Below are positions 16,669 to 23,070 of a DNA stretch of 23,070 nucleotides, piece by piece. The notes beneath the pieces are model-generated. The model saw only the letters and a list, made by a program, of their open reading frames with translations, was not told the origin of the DNA and ran no database searches. Position numbers and translations under genes: made by a program. Every line of letters starts with the position of its first letter. The first letter of the stretch is position 1. The DNA comes from Paracoccaceae bacterium (lineage in GTDB: Bacteria; Pseudomonadota; Alphaproteobacteria; Rhodobacterales; Rhodobacteraceae): NCBI GenBank assembly GCA_009920815.1, contig RFZH01000017.1, positions 1 to 23,070 of the forward strand. Reading direction: 5' to 3'.

Positions 16669-17424
16669 CTAGGACCACTGAAAAATGTACATGCGCGCAT
16701 ATTTTGGTTTTGGCAGATGAATTTTGACCTGCGTCTGCGATAGCGGAATCAAATCAAAATCAACATCTTCGCTCAAATGCGCAAAGCGCCCAATGACACA
16801 AAAGTCTTTCGGGGAAACATCTGGATCATGGTCTAAAACAAAGGTCAGCTGCGCAGTTGGTTCATTGACCCAATACATGAACCGTTGTGTGTAAGTGTCA
16901 GAGCCAGTTACGTCATAATAAAGTGTGTAATCCAAATCGGTTTCTTCGGCGTATTTACATTTTTTACCAACATCAAATTGGAAAATCTCGCAGTCAGAAT
17001 AAATATAATCAGCCGACCGTTTAATCCCATGATGCTCTGCATAATCGATTTGAACTGCGTTGGCCAAAGTCTGTGTCAAAGACCGAACGCCACGATTAAC
17101 CGCCTTTAGCCTAAGACGAACATTACAACATGCGGCTTTGGGCTTATGGGAAATTTGGTATGTAACATGTGCGGATTTAATAAAAAAACTCTGTTCTGAT
17201 TGGATATAGATTTCTTGAAACGATTGGAGATCAACCATCGCTTCGCGGATCTTGCTGTGGCCAAATTTGCGCAATAGATTTCGCGTTGTTGCTTTGACGC
17301 TTTCTGAACCAACGTCAAGCCGCTCTGCAATGTCGGAACGCGTCATACCCAGCGTTATGTATGGTAAAATCTGAAGCTCACGCGTCGAAAGTTTAGGCGG
17401 AAATCGTATGCAGTTTAAACCCAA
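16669..17424 (-). CDS. HTH (LuxR-type) protein with unknown C-terminal domain, copy A
   Basis: A 251-residue protein with an N-terminal LuxR/GerE-type DNA-binding domain (about 10-70: LSTRELQILPYITLGMTRSD, IAERLDVGSESVKATTRNLL), the reverse of the usual order in LuxR regulators. The remaining about 180 residues are mostly predicted beta strands, contain ATP-site-free polar sequence and end YIFQWS; I recognise no family. It is a diverged paralogue of the gene 43 bp upstream. Start is uncertain: the only in-frame start codon is TTG at 17424, without a clear ribosome binding site, while the codon matching the paralogue's ATG is ATA (17407-17409). AT-richer than the neighbours. Likely second gene of a two-gene unit; may be translated weakly. 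Confidence 0.7.
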   Translation of the reverse strand: MGLNCIRFPPKLSTRELQILPYITLGMTRSDIAERLDVGSESVKATTRNLLRKFGHSKIREAMVDLQSFQEIYIQSEQSFFIKSAHVTYQISHKPKAACCNVRLRLKAVNRGVRSLTQTLANAVQIDYAEHHGIKRSADYIYSDCEIFQFDVGKKCKYAEETDLDYTLYYDVTGSDTYTQRFMYWVNEPTAQLTFVLDHDPDVSPKDFCVIGRFAHLSEDVDFDLIPLSQTQVKIHLPKPKYARMYIFQWS

Positions 17425-17467
17425 AACGTCGTATTTGTAGAGGGCAAAGGCATTGTCTTTAAGTGCA

Positions 17468-18211
17468 TTATATTTCCCATTCGAGTGTGTAACATGACAA
17501 GTGTATCGGGTTTTGAATTTTCAATTGATAAGTGGTTTCGCCGATAATGTTATAGTCAAATTCATTTTGATAAATTTGGCTGCCATGGCGCCGATAACAC
17601 ACCACTTTTGATGGCGGCTGTCTTTTTGCGAATTTTACCCTAAAATCCATCGAACCTGTGGGTTCAAACGCAGCATTCGAATAGCTTGTTTTTTTGCCAT
17701 TTGGATAAGTTAGTTTTTGTTGGCTGATCACTTCGATTTCTTGTTGTTCAAATGGCTTTATGGGCCGTTCAAATTCATATTTGAACAGGATCTTATTTTC
17801 GATATCCTGTTGCCCGCGAATAAGACGCTTATTTATCTCGATCGCGAACAGATCAGATCGAATGGCATAACACTCGATGAAATCGTTCACTTCATCCGTA
17901 ATTGGAACGATGGCAAATTTGGCCTTTGTGCTGCACTCTTGCAAATTCTCAGAGACTTCAACAAAGAAATCGACGTGCGGAACATAGAATTTATAGGCGC
18001 CTTTAAGAAAAAATTTATGATAATCAACCAAATCACGCATCACCTCGCGAACCGTCGACCCACCAAATTTTCGCGATAAATTCCGCGCAAAAATTTTGAC
18101 CGTTTCGTCGGAAACTTGTAATTCATCGGCAATTTCGCGACGCGTGTACCCCTGAACCAGAAAAGGCAAAACCTGGAGTTCGCGCTTGGACAACTTTGGT
18201 GGCAACCGCAT
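17468..18211 (-). CDS. HTH (LuxR-type) protein with unknown C-terminal domain, copy B
   Basis: A 247-residue protein: LuxR-type helix-turn-helix at residues 4-60 (LSKRELQVLPFLVQGYTRRE, IADELQVSDETVKIFARNLS), then an unrecognised, probably beta-rich domain that ends YTLEWEI. No signal peptide or membrane segment. It shares the layout, an internal EPT motif and the terminal Y.(4)W pattern with copy A. The ATG at 18211 has an AGGGA site 8 bases upstream, so expression looks normal. Two 60-base lines sampled are 33% and 43% GC against about 50% in ccrM, suggesting acquired or fast-evolving DNA. It follows the ccrM terminators, so it needs its own promoter in the AT-rich 18212-18290. Probably a DNA-binding regulator; the C-terminal domain may sense a ligand or partner. 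Confidence 0.8.
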   Translation of the reverse strand: MRLPPKLSKRELQVLPFLVQGYTRREIADELQVSDETVKIFARNLSRKFGGSTVREVMRDLVDYHKFFLKGAYKFYVPHVDFFVEVSENLQECSTKAKFAIVPITDEVNDFIECYAIRSDLFAIEINKRLIRGQQDIENKILFKYEFERPIKPFEQQEIEVISQQKLTYPNGKKTSYSNAAFEPTGSMDFRVKFAKRQPPSKVVCYRRHGSQIYQNEFDYNIIGETTYQLKIQNPIHLSCYTLEWEI

Positions 18212-18289
18212 GCTGACATCCCTATTTACACAACAAATTAAAAAATTAATTATTCCATAGAATTAATATCTTTTTTCGAAATGATCAAG

Positions 18290-18321
18290 AAAAAGGCCCC
18301 CAAACGCAATGGTTTGGGGGC
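18290..18321 (-). terminator. Rho-independent terminator of ccrM (distal)
   Basis: Perfect 10-bp stem GCCCCCAAAC / GTTTGGGGGC (18296-18305 with 18312-18321) and a 6-base loop. On the minus strand it is followed by CTTTTTCTTG, a U-rich tail. It separates ccrM from the downstream HTH gene pair. Confidence 0.85.
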
Positions 18322-18351
18322 AAGTCTCCTTGTGTTGTCAGGACACAGGCG

Positions 18352-18383
18352 GAAAAACGGCTGCAGCTAAGACCGCGCTGCAG
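18352..18383 (-). terminator. Second hairpin terminator after ccrM (proximal)
   Basis: On the minus strand CTGCAGC, a 9-base loop and GCTGCAG (18361-18383) are followed by CCGTTTTTCC. It lies 16 bp after the ccrM stop and upstream of the stronger hairpin at 18290-18321, so ccrM may end in tandem terminators. Confidence 0.5.
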
Positions 18384-18398
18384 TATTATGAAATAGAA

Positions 18399-19511
18399 TT
18401 AGTTTGGACGTTCGACCATTTCGGCGCGAATTTGTTGACGCAGCATGTCTATGGGCACAGTTTTACCATCTTTCTTGTAGCACCAATAGGTCCAGCCATT
18501 ACAGCTTGGCGCGCCTTCTAGTTTTGCGCCAACTTGGTGGATCGACCCTTTGATATCGGCCCCGACCAATGTGCCATCGGCACGCACCTTGGCCTTGTAT
18601 CGGCCGTTCATGGACCACAACTCTTCGCCCGGACGCAACATGCCGCGTTCGACCAATGTGCCGAATGGCACGCGGGGTTCGGCGCGTTTTGATGTCGACA
18701 CGGCCAAGGCTTCGCTGTCGTATTTGCGTACGGATTTCAAACGTTTTTCGGCGACCTTGCGATACGCGTCTTCGCGTTCGATGCCGATGAAATGACGGCC
18801 CAACATTTTGGCAACCGCACCTGTGGTGCCTGTGCCAAAGAACGGGTCCAAAATGACGTCCCCAGGGTTTGTCGATCCCACAATCACCCGATGCAACAGG
18901 CTTTCGGGTTTTTGCGTCGGATGCGCCTTGTCGCCATTGGCATCCTTGATGCGTTCATGACCGTTGCAAATTGGCAAAACCCAATCGGATCGCATTTGCA
19001 CACCGTCATTGAGGGATTTTAACGCCTCATAGTTAAAGGTATATTTCGCCGCCTCGGACTTGGACGCCCAGATCATGGTTTCATGTGCATTTGTCAAACG
19101 CTTGCCGCGGAAATTCGGCATGGGGTTGGATTTACGCCAAACAACATCATTCAAAATCCAATAGCCGTGGTTTTGCAACGCCGCCCCAACGCGGAAAATA
19201 TTGTGGTAGGACCCAATCACCCAGATTGCGCCATTTGGTTTCAAAATACGCCGCGCCGCTTTCAACCATGCATTGGTGAAATCATCATACGCCTTGAAAC
19301 TGTCAAATTGGTCCCACGCATCATCCACCGCATCCACCTTGGAATTGTCAGGACGATGCAGTTCACCCTTTAGCTGCAGGTTATAGGGGGGATCCGCAAA
19401 GATCAGATCAATGGAATTTTCCGGCAGTGCGTTCATCATCTCGATACAATCGCCCGCCAAAATACTATCGACAGGGAGCTTCACAGCCCCTTTTGCTTTG
19501 GATACAGTCAT
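18399..19511 (-). CDS. ccrM: CcrM-type GANTC adenine-N6 DNA methyltransferase
   Basis: Cell-cycle methyltransferase of the beta class (370 residues) that methylates adenine in GANTC using S-adenosylmethionine. The catalytic motif ADPPYNLQL is at 39-47 and the cofactor motif DPFFGTGTTG at 222-231, in the beta-class order. The C-terminal domain of about 85 residues (GMLRPGEELWS, GSIHQVGAKLEGAPSCNGW) is the CcrM-specific tail that aids DNA recognition. No restriction gene is adjacent, so it acts as an orphan methylase, as in other alphaproteobacteria, where it controls cell-cycle transcription. A GAGG ribosome binding site precedes the ATG. The gene is followed by two hairpin terminators and preceded by a leader with three GANTC sites. 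Confidence 0.96.
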   Translation of the reverse strand: MTVSKAKGAVKLPVDSILAGDCIEMMNALPENSIDLIFADPPYNLQLKGELHRPDNSKVDAVDDAWDQFDSFKAYDDFTNAWLKAARRILKPNGAIWVIGSYHNIFRVGAALQNHGYWILNDVVWRKSNPMPNFRGKRLTNAHETMIWASKSEAAKYTFNYEALKSLNDGVQMRSDWVLPICNGHERIKDANGDKAHPTQKPESLLHRVIVGSTNPGDVILDPFFGTGTTGAVAKMLGRHFIGIEREDAYRKVAEKRLKSVRKYDSEALAVSTSKRAEPRVPFGTLVERGMLRPGEELWSMNGRYKAKVRADGTLVGADIKGSIHQVGAKLEGAPSCNGWTYWCYKKDGKTVPIDMLRQQIRAEMVERPN

Positions 19512-19532
19512 TTTCTTGCCTCAATAAAATTG

Positions 19533-19605
19533 GCGCATTTTTGCGCTCTCATTTGACCCTTAGAATGAGTCAAAGATGATTCGAGGTCAATTTCTTTTTT
19601 GAATC
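19533..19605 (-). promoter_or_regulatory. ccrM leader: three GANTC sites, inverted repeats, leader hairpin
   Basis: Between rnhB and ccrM lie GAGTC (19567-19571), GATTC (19578-19582) and GAATC (19601-19605). Overlapping inverted repeats CTCATT/AATGAG (19548-19553 with 19564-19569) and TTTGAC/GTCAAA (19552-19557 with 19569-19574) surround the first site. A perfect stem GCGCA-TTTT-TGCGC (19533-19546) would fold in the mRNA leader about 21 bases before the ATG. TTGACC (minus strand) is a possible -35 box, but no convincing -10 box was found. In Caulobacter ccrM, GANTC sites in the leader reduce expression when methylated, so autoregulation is likely. Confidence 0.55.
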
Positions 19606-19615
19606 AAGATGTTAA

Positions 19616-20230
19616 TTATTTTTCTTGATACAAGATATTGTGTACCGGTTTAAAGGAACACCTATGATGTGGTGTTACGCCCAATTCGCGCAATGCCTCT
19701 AAATGTTCTTTGGTCGGATATCCTGCGTTTTTCGCCCAGCCATAGCCTGGAAACTCGGCGTCCAGCGCGGACATGATGCGATCACGTGTTATTTTTGCAA
19801 CAATAGACGCCGCCGCGATCGAACACGACCGCGCATCACCTTTCACAAGGCATTCATGTGGCAAAGTTAATGCTTTTGGCGCGCGGTTTCCGTCGATCAA
19901 CACATAATCAACATCGCCGCCCAATTCCTCGATTGCGCGCATCATTGCAAGGTGGCTGGCCTGCAAAATATTTATCTGATCAATTTCTTGGACGCTTGCA
20001 TGACCGATCCCCACGCGCGCGGACCCCATAATCGTATCAAATAAATATTCCCGCTTTGCTGCGCTTAACTTTTTTGAATCGTTCAACCCGTTGGGAATGC
20101 GATCAGGGTCCAAAATAACCGCCGCCGCCGTGACAGGCCCACACAAGGGACCGCGCCCCACTTCGTCAACGCCAGCAATGGCACGATAACCGTTGGCGCG
20201 GCAGGCGATTTCACATTCAAAATCAGGCAT
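19616..20230 (-). CDS. rnhB: Ribonuclease HII
   Basis: Cuts RNA in RNA-DNA hybrids, including single ribonucleotides in DNA. The catalytic motif AGVDEVGRGPLCGPV with D22-E23 is at the N-terminus, IDGNRAPK gives the next acidic position, and SIAAASIVAKITRD is the conserved helix. Length 204 is typical. Its start overlaps the end of the PLP-enzyme gene by 8 bp, so they share a transcript. ccrM follows after 104 bp with its own regulatory leader. Confidence 0.96.
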   Translation of the reverse strand: MPDFECEIACRANGYRAIAGVDEVGRGPLCGPVTAAAVILDPDRIPNGLNDSKKLSAAKREYLFDTIMGSARVGIGHASVQEIDQINILQASHLAMMRAIEELGGDVDYVLIDGNRAPKALTLPHECLVKGDARSCSIAAASIVAKITRDRIMSALDAEFPGYGWAKNAGYPTKEHLEALRELGVTPHHRCSFKPVHNILYQEK

Positions 20231-21350
20231 TGCGCAAGGCTTGATCCAAATCCGCGGTCAAATCGTCGATATGTTCAATTCCGATAGACAGGCGTAACAG
20301 GTTTTCAGGAATACCGGTATGTGGTTCAATTGTGTGTCGATGTTCGACAAGGCTTTCGACACCGCCCAACGACGTAGCGCGCTGAAAAACCTTGAGCCGC
20401 GACACGACATCCAGCGCCATTTTCCGATCCCCCCGCACCAAGACAGACATCAAATACCCATAGCCACCGTTCATTTGACGCGTTGCAAGCGCATGGTACG
20501 GGCTTGTCTTTAAGCCAGGATAAAACACATCTTCGACCAGAGGGTGGGCTTTTGCAAATTCAGCAAAACGCAGTGCATTGTCGCACATTGTGCGCATCCT
20601 GATCGCAAACGTTCGTAATGACCGCAACAGCAACCATGCTTCAAACGGGCCAATAATCGCCCCCGCCATTGCGCGTTCTTGCGCAAGTTTTGTCCAACGT
20701 GGGTTAAGATCAGATGTCAAAATCACACCAGCCAAAACATCTGAATGGCCGTTCAACGCCTTGGTGGCCGAATGGATCACCAAATCAGCCCCCATTGATA
20801 ATGGCTGTGTCAGGTAAGGCGTGGCGGCCGTACTGTCGACGACCAAAACGGATGATGGAAACATCGTTCGCAACGCTGTCAAATCGGTGACGCGCAACCA
20901 AGGATTTGATGGCGTTTCACAAAAAACCAAAGTTGGCTCAAACGTCATGTGGTCCTTGACAATATCAAGATCTGAAAAATCGATTTCCCGCAGCTCGATA
21001 TCCTGTTCGCTGCAAAATTGGCGCACCCAACCTGTCGTGCCCCAGTAAATGCCCGATTGCAGTAACACGCGATCCCCCGCCCCAAGCCCGCGAAAAACCG
21101 CCGCGATTGCCGCCATACCCGAGGGCCAAATCAAGGCGCTCTTGGCTTGCTCCATCTGGGCCAATACGGCCTCAGCATGACGCACGGTATCATTGTGATC
21201 ACGGCCATAGACATTTCCCTCACTCATCGGGACATAATCCACATCACGCCGATAGGTTGTCGATGTTTGGATCTGCGGCGCAAGGCCTGCGCTCGTATCA
21301 AAATGACCCAGATGCGCTGCAAGTGTCGCAAAATTGTCAGACGGTTTCAT
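20223..21350 (-). CDS. metC: Trans-sulfuration PLP enzyme (cystathionine beta-lyase type)
   Basis: Cys/Met-metabolism PLP-dependent enzyme of 375 residues from the ATG at 21350, chosen because GAGGA lies just upstream and because family sequences begin near this point; an upstream in-frame start at 21443 adds 31 unsupported residues. The PLP lysine is K197 in HSATKALNGHSDVLAG; ETPSNPWL (145-152), VVDSTAATPYLTQPL and the C-terminal SLGGVESLVEHR are hallmarks of the fold. The best guess is cystathionine beta-lyase (to homocysteine), but cystathionine gamma-synthase or a C-S lyase of the same family cannot be excluded by motif. It overlaps rnhB by 8 bp. Confidence 0.88.
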   Translation of the reverse strand: MKPSDNFATLAAHLGHFDTSAGLAPQIQTSTTYRRDVDYVPMSEGNVYGRDHNDTVRHAEAVLAQMEQAKSALIWPSGMAAIAAVFRGLGAGDRVLLQSGIYWGTTGWVRQFCSEQDIELREIDFSDLDIVKDHMTFEPTLVFCETPSNPWLRVTDLTALRTMFPSSVLVVDSTAATPYLTQPLSMGADLVIHSATKALNGHSDVLAGVILTSDLNPRWTKLAQERAMAGAIIGPFEAWLLLRSLRTFAIRMRTMCDNALRFAEFAKAHPLVEDVFYPGLKTSPYHALATRQMNGGYGYLMSVLVRGDRKMALDVVSRLKVFQRATSLGGVESLVEHRHTIEPHTGIPENLLRLSIGIEHIDDLTADLDQALRNA

Positions 21351-21497
21351 GATGTCCTCATGTCGAAAAGATATTGACGACCCTACTGTGACGCTTGCCC
21401 CAGCACAATGCGTTTTCGATCCGTAAACAATTTGAGATTTCAAGCAGAGCGAACATCATCGCACATCTTATTCGGTCACATGTCATCGGAAAGTTTC

Positions 21498-21574
21498 TGG
21501 TGACCCCGACAGGATTCGAACCTGTAACCTGCCCCTTAGGAGGGGGCTGCTCTATCCAGTTGAGCCACGGGACC
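21498..21574 (-). tRNA. tRNA-Arg (anticodon CCT)
   Basis: A 77-nt cloverleaf on the minus strand: acceptor GGTCCCG with CGGGGTC, D stem GCTC/GAGC, anticodon stem GCCCC/GGGGC with loop CTCCTAA (anticodon CCT), variable AGGTT, T stem ACAGG/CCTGT with loop TTCGAAT, discriminator A and an encoded CCA. It reads AGG codons. No integrase or attachment-site duplication is seen beside it. Confidence 0.97.
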
Positions 21575-21582
21575 ACAGGATC

Positions 21583-21611
21583 CTTGTAAAAGGAACATCT
21601 GAATTTGTCAC
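21583..21611 (-). promoter_or_regulatory. Possible tRNA-Arg promoter
   Basis: Minus-strand GTGACA (21606-21611), a 17-bp spacer and TACAAG (21583-21588) lie 8 bp before the tRNA 5' end. The boxes match sigma70 consensus at 5/6 and 4/6 positions. The resulting 5' leader would be very short. Confidence 0.35.
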
Positions 21612-21646
21612 CACAGGCGCTAAAAAATTTTGTTTTCGTCAATTGC

Positions 21647-21676
21647 TTGATTCTGAGAATAAATCTGGGCTAAATT
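21647..21676 (+). promoter_or_regulatory. Possible promoter of the LacI-family gene
   Basis: TTGATT (21647-21652), an 18-bp spacer and TAAATT (21671-21676) lie about 27 bp before the GTG start. A GANTC site (21649-21653) overlaps the -35 box. An AAGGA ribosome binding site is at 21691-21695. The match is moderate and rests on pattern alone. Confidence 0.35.
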
Positions 21677-21703
21677 CAAAAAAATTGCTCAAGGACCCAT
21701 CCA

Positions 21704-22732
21704 GTGACAAAAAATACGCATCGCCCGCTAACCTTGCGTGATGTATCTGAGGCATCGGGCGTATCGGAAATGACGGTCAGCCGCGTTTTGCGTGGACGGG
21801 GCGATGTTTCTGCGACGACCCGTGACAAGGTGCTCTTGGCGGCAAAAGAGCTGGGGTATGTTCCAAACAAGATCGCAGGTGCACTTGCGAGCCAGCGCGT
21901 AAACTTGGTCGCTGTGATCATCCCGTCGATGTCAAACATGGTCTTTCCCGAGGTGATGACCGGCATCAATTCGGTGTTAGAGGGCACAGAATTACAGCCG
22001 GTTGTTGGCATCACCGACTATATGCCCGAAAAAGAAGAGAAGGTTCTATATCAAATGCTGTCATGGCGCCCATCAGGTGTCATAATTGCAGGTCTTGAAC
22101 ATTCGGACGCGTCTTGTGCAATGCTGCGCAGCGCTGGCATTCCAGTTGTTGAAATCATGGATGTTGATGGCACGCCGATTGACACCGCCGTTGGCATTTC
22201 ACATCGCCGTGCAGGGCGACAAATGGCCCAGGCAATTTTGACCGCAGGATACAAAAAAATCGGTTTCATGGGCACAAAAATGCCCCTAGACCACCGTGCG
22301 CGCAAACGGTTCGAAGGCTTTACCGAAGCCCTTGCAAAAGCGGGTGTCGAGGTCAGTGACCAAGAGTTTTATTCAGGCGGCTCGGCTTTGGCGAAAGGGC
22401 GCGATATGACACAGGACATGTTGGCACGCTCGCCTAACTTGGACTTTCTGTATTATTCCAATGACATGATCGGCGCTGGTGGTTTATTGCATCTTTTGGA
22501 ACAGGGTATCGATATTCCCCAAGACATCGGCATGGCAGGTTTTAACGGCGTTGAACTATTGGATGGCCTGCCGTTGCAATTGGCAACAATGGACGCGTGC
22601 CGAAAAGAAGTGGGCAGGATTGCTGCACAGATCATCGCGGATCGTGTCATTAATGGTACCGAGAACGTCGAAAAAGTTGTCGAACTTTCGCCCAAACTAA
22701 ACCTTGGATCCACCTTGCGTGACCCGCAATAA
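21704..22732 (+). CDS. LacI-family transcriptional regulator (GntR-like)
   Basis: Repressor-type regulator of 342 residues. The N-terminal LacI helix-turn-helix is LTLRDVSEASGVSEMTVSRV followed by the hinge helix with NKIAGALASQRVN. The rest is a periplasmic-binding-protein-like sensor domain with LVAVIIPSMSNMVFPEVMTG, the IIAGLEHSD segment and the C-terminal VELSPKLNLGSTL. The overall sequence resembles gluconate regulators of the LacI/GntR group, so a sugar acid ligand is possible. Translation begins at GTG 21704 behind AAGGA. The next gene starts 8 bp downstream, suggesting co-transcription. No sugar-catabolism gene is in view, so the target is unknown. Confidence 0.92.
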   Translation: MTKNTHRPLTLRDVSEASGVSEMTVSRVLRGRGDVSATTRDKVLLAAKELGYVPNKIAGALASQRVNLVAVIIPSMSNMVFPEVMTGINSVLEGTELQPVVGITDYMPEKEEKVLYQMLSWRPSGVIIAGLEHSDASCAMLRSAGIPVVEIMDVDGTPIDTAVGISHRRAGRQMAQAILTAGYKKIGFMGTKMPLDHRARKRFEGFTEALAKAGVEVSDQEFYSGGSALAKGRDMTQDMLARSPNLDFLYYSNDMIGAGGLLHLLEQGIDIPQDIGMAGFNGVELLDGLPLQLATMDACRKEVGRIAAQIIADRVINGTENVEKVVELSPKLNLGSTLRDPQ

Positions 22733-22740
22733 ACGTGAAT

Positions 22741-23070
22741 ATGCGCTATAGACGTGTCGCAATTTATCACGTTCCCTCAGGGGCATTTCACTCAGCTGGG
22801 TCCAGTTGGCTTGGCTGGGACAACCGCGCAGGACGCGCGCTTGACCAACCCATGGGCAGCGTCGGAAAAACAATTAAGCCCCCAAAATACGGGTTCCACG
22901 CCACTATCAAAGCGCCGTTTAGATTAAACGACGGGTGTCATATTGACACCCTGATAACAGCGACGCAGAGCCTGTGTGCGTCTTTATCGGCTGTGGACAT
23001 CGGTACGCTTAGGCTAAAACGAATTGGTGGTTTTTTGGCCATTGTACCGCAAAGCTCATCTGAAGAGCTT
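22741..23070 (+). CDS. DUF1045 2H-phosphoesterase-like protein, partial
   Basis: First 110 codons of a gene cut by the window edge. The protein begins MRYRRVAIYHVPSGAFHSAG and contains SWLGWDNRAGR and KYGFHATIKAPFRL, matching the DUF1045 family often annotated as a phosphonate-metabolism protein. The HAT at residues 53-55 is the first HxT motif of the 2H phosphoesterase fold; the second lies beyond the edge. No phosphonate genes are visible, and the neighbour is a LacI-type regulator 8 bp upstream, so a phosphonate role is uncertain. A GTG at 22735 is an alternative start in the same frame. Confidence 0.85.
   Translation, partial: MRYRRVAIYHVPSGAFHSAGSSWLGWDNRAGRALDQPMGSVGKTIKPPKYGFHATIKAPFRLNDGCHIDTLITATQSLCASLSAVDIGTLRLKRIGGFLAIVPQSSSEEL

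Noticed and set aside
17468..17523. Programmed frameshift joining the two HTH genes
   Set aside because: No convincing slippery heptamer or downstream structure was seen, and copy B ends in a natural YTLEWEI tail matching copy A's own terminus; separate genes are more likely.
21351..21443. Upstream start of the PLP enzyme at 21443
   Set aside because: The extra 31 residues do not resemble the family, and a strong GAGGA site sits before the ATG at 21350.
21513..21517. GANTC site in the tRNA
   Set aside because: It is part of the invariant T-loop sequence TTCGAATC found in most tRNAs, so it says nothing about regulation.
21498..21703. tRNA-Arg as an integration site for a mobile element
   Set aside because: No integrase, no duplicated tRNA 3' end and no foreign-looking genes adjoin it.

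Overview
The window reads as chromosome of an alphaproteobacterium of the order Rhodobacterales (Roseobacter group). The reasons are the F0 ATP synthase order atpI-atpB-atpE, a 44-residue aa3-type cytochrome c oxidase subunit IV, a CcrM-type GANTC methyltransferase, a DmdC-like acyl-CoA dehydrogenase and alphaproteobacterial versions of uracil-DNA glycosylase, YqgE and RNase HII. Base composition is near 50% GC in most genes I sampled. I cannot name the genus.

Layout, left to right. 1-1278 (minus): start of the F0 operon, atpI, atpB and the first codons of atpE, behind a sigma70-type promoter that carries two GANTC sites. 1505-3378 (minus): a probable transcription unit running coxIV-type small subunit, a lipoprotein with a possible permuted papain-like fold, mobA, mobB. 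3475-6242 (minus): acyl-CoA dehydrogenase coupled by a 4-bp overlap to an MBL-fold hydrolase. 6334-7275 (plus): Sua5/YrdC tRNA t6A synthase, convergent with yqgE. 7925-8719 (plus): a secreted stand-alone DsbD N-terminal domain protein, divergent from yqgE across a perfect 15-bp palindrome. 8740-13612 (minus): an RND efflux pair (adaptor, then permease), both with unusual C-terminal additions. 13705-15021 (minus): uracil-DNA glycosylase then moaB, directly abutting.

15137-16651 (plus): comM, whose reading frame is interrupted by one in-frame TAA 52 codons before its natural end. 16669-18211 (minus): two tandem, diverged paralogues with an N-terminal LuxR-type helix-turn-helix and an unrecognised C-terminal domain of about 180 residues; this stretch is AT-richer than its surroundings and is the least explained part of the window. 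18290-18383: two hairpin terminators ending ccrM. 18399-21350 (minus): PLP-dependent trans-sulfuration enzyme, rnhB and ccrM; the ccrM leader holds three GANTC sites within 39 bp. 21498-21574 (minus): tRNA-Arg(CCT). 21704-23070 (plus): a LacI/GntR-type regulator and the start of a DUF1045 2H-phosphoesterase-like gene cut by the window edge.

Most of the window is housekeeping. The points most worth following are: (i) GANTC is strongly depleted overall (about 16 seen by eye against about 90 expected by chance), yet occurs as clusters in the ccrM leader and inside the atp promoter, suggesting methylation-linked control; (ii) the tandem HTH-plus-unknown-domain pair, whose second member lacks a normal start codon; (iii) the interrupted comM next to that pair. 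No CRISPR array, insertion sequence, integrase or phage gene was seen, and no gene-free stretch exceeds 300 bases.
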